Source: Deltaproteobacteria bacterium (lineage in GTDB: Bacteria; Desulfobacterota; Desulfobaccia; Desulfobaccales; 0-14-0-80-60-11). From it: a DNA stretch of 32,727 nt. Position 1 is the stretch's first letter, and every line of letters begins with the position of its first letter. The position numbers were made by a program, and so were the translations under genes. The notes under the pieces were generated by a model that was not told the origin of the DNA, ran no database searches, and worked only from the letters and a program-made list of their open reading frames with translations. Location of the stretch: NCBI GenBank assembly GCA_026388765.1, contig JAPLJC010000262.1:1-32727 (forward strand), written 5' to 3'. Of this stretch, positions 26,409 through 32,727 are shown piece by piece.

Positions 26409-27416
26409 CTTGGCCACCAGGACACCGGCATCGGGGCTGGTCGAGAGCTGCTCCGGGGCGCTCAGACCTGCCTCCTGCAGCCACTCCGCCACCTCCTGGT
26501 AAGTAAAGGCCCGGCCCCGGGGGGTGACGGCCAGCATGTGGACCCCGAACAGGGCGGCGCCCGGCGGGGTGCAGCCGTCGGGGTTGAGGAAGAAGTCTTG
26601 GACAGCCAAGGTACCGCCGGGGACCAGGGCCGCCACCGCCTTTTGGATGATGCGCCGGCACTGCTCTTCGTTGTGGCTGTGGAGGATGTGGGAGATCCAG
26701 ATGAAGTCATAGCCCGAGCCGATGTCGTCCTGGAGAAAGTTGCCCGCCAGGGTGTCGATCCGGGCGCCCAGGCCGTGTTTGGCGATGTTCTCCCGGGCGA
26801 TTTTGATGGGGTCGGGCAGGTCGAAGACCGTGGCCTTCATCCCCGGGTTCGCCTTGGCAAAGGTGATGGCATAGGTGGCGGGGCCGCCGCCCAGGTCCAG
26901 GAGGTGGCGCACGCCGGATAACTTCAATTTGGGGGCCACCCGGGGCGCCAGGTCGCGGGCCAGGGCGTCCATGCCGCAGATGAAGGAACGCACCTCGGTT
27001 TCATCCCGCTCCGGCCGGGTGCCGACCCAGGTCTCCGGGTCCACGTCCTTGGGATGGCCCACCAGGACCGTGGTCTTAAGGTCGTTCCAACCCCGCTCCC
27101 AGGTGTGCCCCATGTGGATGATGATGGCCCCGCGGTAGTCGTCCCGGCCCCGCACCAGAAAGCGGGAGGCGAGCTTGCTGTTCTGGAAGTAATCCACCCC
27201 CTTGGTCAGGAGGCCCAGGGCGACCAGGCCGTTCAGGAAGAGGCCCACGGCCCGGTCATCGGCCTTAAGCCAGGCCGCGGCCTCCACGGCGCTGTGGGGC
27301 TCTTCCAGGAAATCGAAGACCGCCAGGTCCACGGCCACCATGAGCATCTTGGCGGCCTGGAAGCCCCGGCCCAGATTCATGAGCTGCTCAAAACCGCCTT
27401 CAGGGTCCAGAGTCAT
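26400..27416 (-). CDS. SAM-dependent O-methyltransferase (family 2, acetylserotonin O-methyltransferase-like)
   Basis: N-terminal dimerisation-type domain (AVDLAVFDFLEEPHSAVEAAAWL); HLLDLGGGPATYAITFAKANPGMKATVFDLPD; GYDFIWISHILHSHNEEQCRRIIQKAVAALVPGG. Confidence 0.88.
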   Translation of the reverse strand: MTLDPEGGFEQLMNLGRGFQAAKMLMVAVDLAVFDFLEEPHSAVEAAAWLKADDRAVGLFLNGLVALGLLTKGVDYFQNSKLASRFLVRGRDDYRGAIIIHMGHTWERGWNDLKTTVLVGHPKDVDPETWVGTRPERDETEVRSFICGMDALARDLAPRVAPKLKLSGVRHLLDLGGGPATYAITFAKANPGMKATVFDLPDPIKIARENIAKHGLGARIDTLAGNFLQDDIGSGYDFIWISHILHSHNEEQCRRIIQKAVAALVPGGTLAVQDFFLNPDGCTPPGAALFGVHMLAVTPRGRAFTYQEVAEWLQEAGLSAPEQLSTSPDAGVLVAKKK

Positions 27417-27623
27417 CGAGATATCTCCTTCCGTTGTGCGAAGTATCGTCAGATGAAGATTGCTTTCAGATTAACTATAAGAAGGCGAATGCGTTTGTCA
27501 TCCAAGCGCCAAGATAAATGCAGAATTTATAGGGCGGGCGGTGCCCGGCGAATAATGGCGGCCACAGGCCGCCCCAGAGCCTTAGTCATCCTGGATCAGT
27601 GGTTTTGCGAGCTCACGAGAAGA

Positions 27624-28025
27624 TTAGTTTTTTTCATCGCCATGGTTTTCATGGTCGTCGTTGGCTTCTAAAAGAGGATTCAAATGATTAGCCGCATAGA
27701 AAAATCCACCGGAGGTAATGATGGTAGCGCAGGCGATGATGAAGGCCAGCGATTTTCCCTGCCATAACCCGACAAACCAGCGCCTGAACTGATCTGCCAG
27801 CACATTGGCCTTGCCGCCATAAAGTTCCATACTCCGTAAATACTGCTTGGAATCATCGGGCATAACCGGATAAAGAATTCCACCCTCATTTACATAACCC
27901 AGAGCGCCATACGGAACATTCTCTGCCCTCTGATAAATCCAGGCGGCACAACCCAAGCCGACCAGCAGGATGATGATGCTGATGAGTTTAAGGCGGGTTG
28001 GTTGATCTGGAATTTTTATTCTCAT
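27624..28025 (-). CDS. small hypothetical membrane protein (two predicted TM helices)
   Basis: LISIIILLVGLGCAAWIY and SLAFIIACATIITSGGFFYA segments. Confidence 0.65.
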   Translation of the reverse strand: MRIKIPDQPTRLKLISIIILLVGLGCAAWIYQRAENVPYGALGYVNEGGILYPVMPDDSKQYLRSMELYGGKANVLADQFRRWFVGLWQGKSLAFIIACATIITSGGFFYAANHLNPLLEANDDHENHGDEKN

Positions 28026-28043
28026 GTCGGGAAGATCCTAAAC

Positions 28044-28086
28044 AGCCAATCTGGTTCCCAAGTTCAACTTGGGAACCAGATTGGCT
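28044..28086. repeat. perfect 43-bp palindrome (21-bp arms, 1-nt centre)
   Basis: AGCCAATCTGGTTCCCAAGTT-C-AACTTGGGAACCAGATTGGCT. Confidence 0.98.
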
Positions 28087-28094
28087 CAGAATGG

Positions 28095-29510
28095 TTAAAT
28101 GGCCGCTATCACCCCCTGCAAGGCCGCCTTGAGGGCCGGCAGGTCGTCCGGCAGCAGGGTGCGCAGATCCAGGAGCAGGGTGTCTTGCTCGATCCGGGCG
28201 ATGATGGGGGGTTGGGCCCGGCGGAGGCGGGCTTCCAGTTGCGGCGGGCTCAAGGGGGGGATGGCCAGGGCCAGGGCCCGGCTCGGCAGGCTCACCTGGG
28301 GCAGGGCGCCGCCGCCCACGCGACCGATACTGGGCACCACCTGGACCTGAATCCCGGGCCCCAGGGCTCGGCGCAGGCTCCGGGCCAGACCGCGGGCCTG
28401 GCGGTCCAGCTCAGCCACCGGATGAGTAAGCATCCGCAAGGTGGGAATGTCGGCAATTGCCTGGGGCTCATCCAGATAAAGGCGCAGGGTGGCCTCCAGG
28501 GCCGTTAGGGTGAGTTTGTCCGGCCGCAGGGCCCGGGTGAGGGGATGGTGGCGCAAGCGGTCGACCACCGAACGTTCGCCCAGGGCCAGCCCGGCCTGGG
28601 GACCGCCCAGGAGCTTGTCGCCCGAAAAGAGCACCAGGTCGGCCCCGGCCTTCAAGGTTTCTTGTACCGTGGGCTCCCGCTCCAGGCCGTATCGGGACAG
28701 GTCGATGAGGCAGCCGCTGCCCAGGTCCTCCACCACCAGGAGATTATAGCGGCGGCCCAGGGCCACCAGTTCCGGCAGGGGCACCTCGGAGGTAAAGCCG
28801 GTGATGCGGAAGTTACTGGGGTGGACCTTGAGCAGCATGGCGGTCTCTGAGGTGATGGCCTGCTCATAGTCATGCAGATGCGTCTTGTTGGTGGCGCCGA
28901 CCTCCCGCATGAGGGCGCCGCTTTCCGCCATGATTTCCGGCAGGCGGAAGGAGCCGCCGATCTCCACCAGCTGGCCCCGGGAGATGATGACCTCCCGGCC
29001 CTGGGCCAGGGCCCGCAAGGCCAGGACCACCGCCCCGGCATTGTTGTTCAAGACCAGGGCGGCCTCGGCCCCGGTGATTTCCTGGAGCAGCCCCTCTAAG
29101 TGGTCATGGCGGGAGCCGCGCTCGCCTTTCGCCAGGTCGTATTCCAGGGTGCTGTAATGGGCGGCCACTTCCTGGATTTGGGCCAGGGCGGCCGCGGCCA
29201 GGGGGGAGCGCCCCAGGTTGGTGTGGATCACCACCCCGGTGGCGTTGATGACCCGGCGCAGGGAGGCTGTCCCGGCGGCCTGGATTTTTGGTAAAAGCTC
29301 CTGGAGGAGGCTCTTTAGATCTAACTCGGCGGGCAGGTCGGCAGCGGGACAGGTGGCGAGCCATTGGCGCTTCGCCGCCAGGGTGCGGCGCACGGCGGCG
29401 GCGGCCAGAACCCGAAGCCGGGGGGGGACCGCCGGGAGGAGGGTAGGGTGGCGCAGCAGTTCGTCCACCTGGGGCAGCTGGCGCAACAGACGGGCGCGGT
29501 CCGGGTCCAT
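28095..29510 (-). CDS. selA: L-seryl-tRNA(Sec) selenium transferase
   Basis: LPQVDELLRHP, VINATGVVIHTNLGRSPL, EYDLAKGERGSRHDHLEGLL, VNNNAGAVVLALRALAQGREVIISRGQLVEIGGSFRLPEIM, FSGDKLLGGPQAG. Confidence 0.96.
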   Translation of the reverse strand: MDPDRARLLRQLPQVDELLRHPTLLPAVPPRLRVLAAAAVRRTLAAKRQWLATCPAADLPAELDLKSLLQELLPKIQAAGTASLRRVINATGVVIHTNLGRSPLAAAALAQIQEVAAHYSTLEYDLAKGERGSRHDHLEGLLQEITGAEAALVLNNNAGAVVLALRALAQGREVIISRGQLVEIGGSFRLPEIMAESGALMREVGATNKTHLHDYEQAITSETAMLLKVHPSNFRITGFTSEVPLPELVALGRRYNLLVVEDLGSGCLIDLSRYGLEREPTVQETLKAGADLVLFSGDKLLGGPQAGLALGERSVVDRLRHHPLTRALRPDKLTLTALEATLRLYLDEPQAIADIPTLRMLTHPVAELDRQARGLARSLRRALGPGIQVQVVPSIGRVGGGALPQVSLPSRALALAIPPLSPPQLEARLRRAQPPIIARIEQDTLLLDLRTLLPDDLPALKAALQGVIAAI

Positions 29511-29625
29511 GAGGTTTACTCCTTTAACAGGAAATATGCCACCAACTGCGGGGTTCTGTCAAATTGAAAGGCGTGGCTGAGCTCAAATTCAGCGCAGCAA
29601 TTCGGGTCAAGTTGCGCCAAACCTC

Positions 29626-30279
29626 TTAGCTCAGTAAATCTACCATAATCAAGGTGACGATAATTTGGATCAACACAACCGTGGTGATTAATAAAGGTCG
29701 ATGGGCCATTTTTTGTTCTAAACCTGGAATAGCTTTGAAAAACATCGATAGATTGGCCAGATTAAATAATATTATCATTATAAGAAGGGTGAAACTTCCC
29801 TCGTATATCCACCAACAAACAACGCCGTATGCTATCTCTAAAAAAAATGCCGGGATAGGTTTTTTAAAATATAGACCGAGCCCGAATTTTGGCTGGTTGA
29901 TGAAAGGCGCCAGGGCGATATCTTGGCTATGAGTTATTAAATCTAGAACAAGATGTGATAAAATCCCGAGACCGACGGCCAGTCCAACTTCGGGTAGGCC
30001 AAACAGCTTAGCAATAACGAGCCAGGCTGCGATCCCTACACCGCTCATGGTGACAATCGAGTGCGAGAAAGGCATATAGGAAAGGTGAATGTTGCCGACG
30101 TACTTTACTTCTTCATCGGTAGTTGTCTTCTCAATGCCTAGAAAATTCAAAGAGACCCAGAGTAATTCCATGAATTGCACCGAGATTAGAAGCCAAATAA
30201 TTGGAACATCTTTAAAGACCTTCTTAATGATGAGAGCAGTGGCGGCATGATTAATGGCAAACATAAATTTCCTGGTCAC
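29626..30279 (-). CDS. hypothetical membrane protein, resembling YdjM/YbcI-type (DUF457) proteins
   Basis: Multi-TM with MFAINHAATALIIKK, SYMPFSHSIV, GILSHLVLDLITHSQDI. Confidence 0.65.
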   Translation of the reverse strand: MTRKFMFAINHAATALIIKKVFKDVPIIWLLISVQFMELLWVSLNFLGIEKTTTDEEVKYVGNIHLSYMPFSHSIVTMSGVGIAAWLVIAKLFGLPEVGLAVGLGILSHLVLDLITHSQDIALAPFINQPKFGLGLYFKKPIPAFFLEIAYGVVCWWIYEGSFTLLIMIILFNLANLSMFFKAIPGLEQKMAHRPLLITTVVLIQIIVTLIMVDLLS

Positions 30280-30369
30280 CAGACGATAAACTAGATTTTT
30301 AGTTAAGAATTACCTTGGCAAAATTCAAGTTTTTTCGGATGACGGGCAGATCAGAGAATCGATTACGCC

Positions 30370-30720
30370 ATGTTTGTTAAAATTTATGGGGAAACAGGGG
30401 AAGGACAGAGGCGTTATAGCCCGTCTGAGTGCATCGGCTGTAAAACTGAGATTATCACTGGTAACCCTGATCAAAGGCATATTTCTACCAGCTACGCAGA
30501 GCGTCAGAATTTAACCATGAGAATGTCCATGCGCCGGTTTACCCGCCTTACTAATGCCTTTTCAAAAAAGGTAGAGAACTTGGCTCACGCGGCATCCCTG
30601 CATTTTATGTTCTATAATTTCGGGAGAATCCACAAGAGCCTGAGAGTGACCTCGGCGATGGAAGCGGGAATTTCAGATCATGTTTGGAGCTTGGAAGAAA
30701 TCGCAGGGCTGGCGGATTGA
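30370..30720 (+). pseudogene. 5'-truncated IS1-family transposase
   Basis: ISTSYAERQNLTMRMSMRRFTRLTNAFSKKVENLAHAASLHFMFYNFGRIHKSLRVTSAMEAGISDHVWSLEEI is the C-terminal part of IS1-type transposases; N-terminal part absent. Confidence 0.85.
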
Positions 30721-30829
30721 CATTTTTAATTGAAAATATTTTCTGCCCATGGCAGGGTTGAGGCAATTGGCAGCGAACAACTGATTAAATTATCATCATG
30801 TTAATTTTCATCTTGATTTTCGGTAAAGG

Positions 30830-31120
30830 ATGATGATAATAGATATCCAGCAGATCGAATCGCAGATCAGGAGAATTGCAAAAACCAGGTCTAGAGGTGT
30901 GGCTCTCAGTAAACATTGCAGAGAAGAGAGCATGTCTGACCATGATGTTGAATTTCAGGACATTTTAAATGTCCTGAACTGGGGCCAAGTGACCCATGAC
31001 CCCGATGAAAATTGTGATATGAAGTTCAAGGTTAATGGCTCGGATTTGGAAGGTGAACCCTTAACTGCCGTTGTGGTTTTTCTTGATACAAATTCTTTGC
31101 TTGTAGTAACTTTGTGGTGA
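30830..31120 (+). CDS. DUF4258-like small protein, putative toxin
   Basis: RGVALSKHCREESMSDHDVEFQDILNVLNWGQVTHDPDENCDMKFKVNGSDLEGEPLTAVVVFLDTNSLLVVTLW; followed by an MqsA-like gene. Confidence 0.75.
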   Translation: MMIIDIQQIESQIRRIAKTRSRGVALSKHCREESMSDHDVEFQDILNVLNWGQVTHDPDENCDMKFKVNGSDLEGEPLTAVVVFLDTNSLLVVTLW

Positions 31121-31126
31121 AATGCT

Positions 31127-31639
31127 ATGGCAGCAATGACTTGTCCTACCTGTAAACAAGAAGGGCAGACCCATATAGGGAAACATCACTATACAGAATC
31201 AGGTTTGCAAAATGTATGGTTGAAGGGTGTGGAGATTTTTGTGTGCAATAAGTGTGGGGAGAATTTTGCTTTTATCCCATGCGCTCAAGAAATACATAAA
31301 TTACTTGCAGAGATTTTATTACAAAAAGAAGATCAATTATCGGGTCGCGAGATTAGATTTTTAAGAAAGCATATGGGAATGAAATCTAAGGATTTCGCTG
31401 AACGACTCGGCGTGAAGAATGTAACAGTTTCCAGGTGGGAACACGAAGAAACTATACCACCTACAACAATTGACCGTTTGATTCGATACTTTTATGCAGC
31501 AGAGATGAACCTTTTAAAATTAGCTCCTAAGATTAAGGATATTAGATTTCGAAAACATAAAAAAGATCAGGAAGCCCCTGTAATCAACTTGCCAATTGGC
31601 AAAGCAAGGGGGAAGGAAGCCTGTGTAGTTAACGCATAA
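31127..31639 (+). CDS. MqsA/YgiT-type antitoxin (zinc ribbon + HTH)
   Basis: CPTCKQEG...VCNKCGENF zinc ribbon, then SGREIRFLRKHMGMKSKDFAERLGVKNVTVSRWEHEETIPP HTH. Confidence 0.88.
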   Translation: MAAMTCPTCKQEGQTHIGKHHYTESGLQNVWLKGVEIFVCNKCGENFAFIPCAQEIHKLLAEILLQKEDQLSGREIRFLRKHMGMKSKDFAERLGVKNVTVSRWEHEETIPPTTIDRLIRYFYAAEMNLLKLAPKIKDIRFRKHKKDQEAPVINLPIGKARGKEACVVNA

Positions 31640-31662
31640 ATTGTATATCCTAAGGGTATTCT

Positions 31663-31686
31663 AAGCGGCCTCCGGGCCGCTTTTTC
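31663..31686 (+). terminator. intrinsic terminator of the TA operon
   Basis: AAGCGGCC-TCCG-GGCCGCTT followed by T-run. Confidence 0.85.
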
Positions 31687-31747
31687 GTTTTAAACCGTTT
31701 GCATTTTAATCAATTTCTAACAGATAGCAAAACTAGTTATATTCCCC

Positions 31748-31769
31748 CTTCGTTCATCTCTGAACGAAG
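31748..31769. other. perfect 9-bp hairpin CTTCGTTCA-TCTC-TGAACGAAG
   Basis: Read directly, in the intergenic region upstream of the tRNA cluster. Confidence 0.6.
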
Positions 31770-31987
31770 CAGCTAATCCTCTCCTAGATTTTCGCCTTCT
31801 AGATTTTTCAAACTGATACACTACCAGAGAATCAATGGACTTGACCGGGGGGTATTTTTCGTTTAAAATAATTAAGATTTTGAAAAATGCTTTCTGGAGG
31901 CGTTCTTCCCCGCCCTGCCCGTCCCACCTTCCTCCGGCGTGTGGTGATGATTTACCCCCCCGGCTCAACAAATATTCGGGAAAAGCG

Positions 31988-32015
31988 TTGACAAATGTTT
32001 TGCAAAGTAATAACT
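31988..32015 (+). promoter_or_regulatory. possible promoter of the tRNA-tuf operon
   Basis: TTGACA at 31988; AT-rich TAACTTTATA downstream, but -10 is poor at 17-nt spacing. Confidence 0.4.
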
Positions 32016-32066
32016 TTATAGAGTTAAAATTCGGGCAGTTCTGGCCTAGGAAATGGGGCTCGCGAG

Positions 32067-32141
32067 GCTGGCGTAGCTCAATGGTAGAGCGGCTGATTTG
32101 TAATCAGCAGGTTGCGGGTTCGAGTCCCATCGCCAGCTCCA
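32067..32141 (+). tRNA. tRNA-Thr (TGT), CCA encoded
   Basis: Cloverleaf; anticodon loop TTTGTAA. Confidence 0.96.
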
Positions 32142-32163
32142 GGGATGGAATATTAGTTTTTCC

Positions 32164-32248
32164 GGAGAGGTACCCGAGTGGCCAAAGGGGACGGGCTGTA
32201 AACCCGTTGGCGCAGCCTACGGAGGTTCGAATCCTCCCCTCTCCACCA
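32164..32248 (+). tRNA. tRNA-Tyr (GTA), CCA encoded
   Basis: Class II tRNA with variable arm; anticodon loop CTGTAAA. Confidence 0.96.
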
Positions 32249-32263
32249 TTTTTCCCTCAGGAA

Positions 32264-32339
32264 GCGGGAATAGCTCAATGGCCAGAGCGTCAGCCTTCCA
32301 AGCTGAGGGTTGCGGGTTCGAGTCCCGTTTCCCGCTCCA
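32264..32339 (+). tRNA. tRNA-Gly (TCC), CCA encoded
   Basis: Cloverleaf; anticodon loop CTTCCAA. Confidence 0.96.
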
Positions 32340-32347
32340 GTTTAAGG

Positions 32348-32424
<77 letters not shown>

Positions 32425-32534
32425 TGTTTCAAGAGCGCAACGAGTTAATGAATTTGGTGAGCCGCAGGCTGCGGCCTGCGTTGATTCTGGATCTGGGGAG
32501 CGGCCGGCAGGCTGCGGCGATAGAAGCTGAAGAA

Positions 32535-32566
32535 TTACCCCGAGGCCCTGGGGCCTTCAGGGGTAA
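32535..32566 (+). promoter_or_regulatory. hairpin in the tuf leader
   Basis: TTACCCCgAGGCCCtgGGGCCTtcaGGGGTAA, ends about 20 nt before the tuf ATG. Confidence 0.55.
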
Positions 32567-32586
32567 CCTATTTCTGGAGAAAAGAG

Positions 32587-32727
32587 ATGGCCAAGAAGAA
32601 GTTTGAGCGCAAGAAGCCGCACGTGAACGTAGGGACGATCGGTCACATCGACCATGGCAAGACGACCTTGACCGCGGCCATTACCAAGCATTTGGCGAAG
32701 AAGGGATGGGCCTCCTATGTGCCCTTC
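32587..32727 (+). CDS. tuf: elongation factor Tu, 5' part only
   Basis: [47 protein letters not shown]... Confidence 0.97.
   Translation, partial: MAKKKFERKKPHVNVGTIGHIDHGKTTLTAAITKHLAKKGWASYVPF

Noticed and set aside
31717-31971. 84-aa minus-strand ORF upstream of the tRNAs
   Set aside because: No recognisable domain, overlaps a hairpin and the leader region of the tRNA operon; coding support insufficient.

Overview
Bacterial chromosomal window with a Deltaproteobacteria-like flavour (this is an impression, not demonstrated). Most of it is housekeeping genes: prmA, rsmE, TIGR01212 radical SAM, TVP38/DedA, HU, LptG-like, nfo, comEC, lytic transglycosylase, MscS-type channel, selA, TIGR01777, and a tRNA-Thr/Tyr/Gly/Thr-tuf cluster. 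Several accessory and regulatory features stand out. (1) A textbook M-box (ykoK) Mg2+ riboswitch with a near-consensus promoter and an intrinsic terminator precedes a two-gene operon. The first gene is a soluble PRC-like/MgtE_N/CBS protein with no transporter domain. The second is an NRAMP-family permease with non-canonical metal-site motifs. I infer a split, MgtE-gated, Nramp-related Mg2+ uptake system. (2) A REP-doublet family (AAAAATAGGGACACCTCCTATTTTT and its inverted partner) occurs three times. In two copies it supplies the TAG stop codon of the neighbouring gene. Two copies are tied to a direct duplication of the 3' end of the lytic transglycosylase gene. (3) Three tandem secreted metallophosphoesterases are present; one has lost the GNHE motif and one carries an autotransporter-like passenger region with no barrel. 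(4) A GNAT-PIN fusion protein missed by the ORF track runs off the left edge. (5) AGTNNNN heptamer repeats lie next to gene ends, one of them interrupted by a 180-bp hairpin element. (6) A DUF4258/MqsA-like toxin-antitoxin pair lies beside an IS1-family remnant and the tRNA cluster. No CRISPR array or rRNA was seen. All calls come from reading the sequence; no searches were run.
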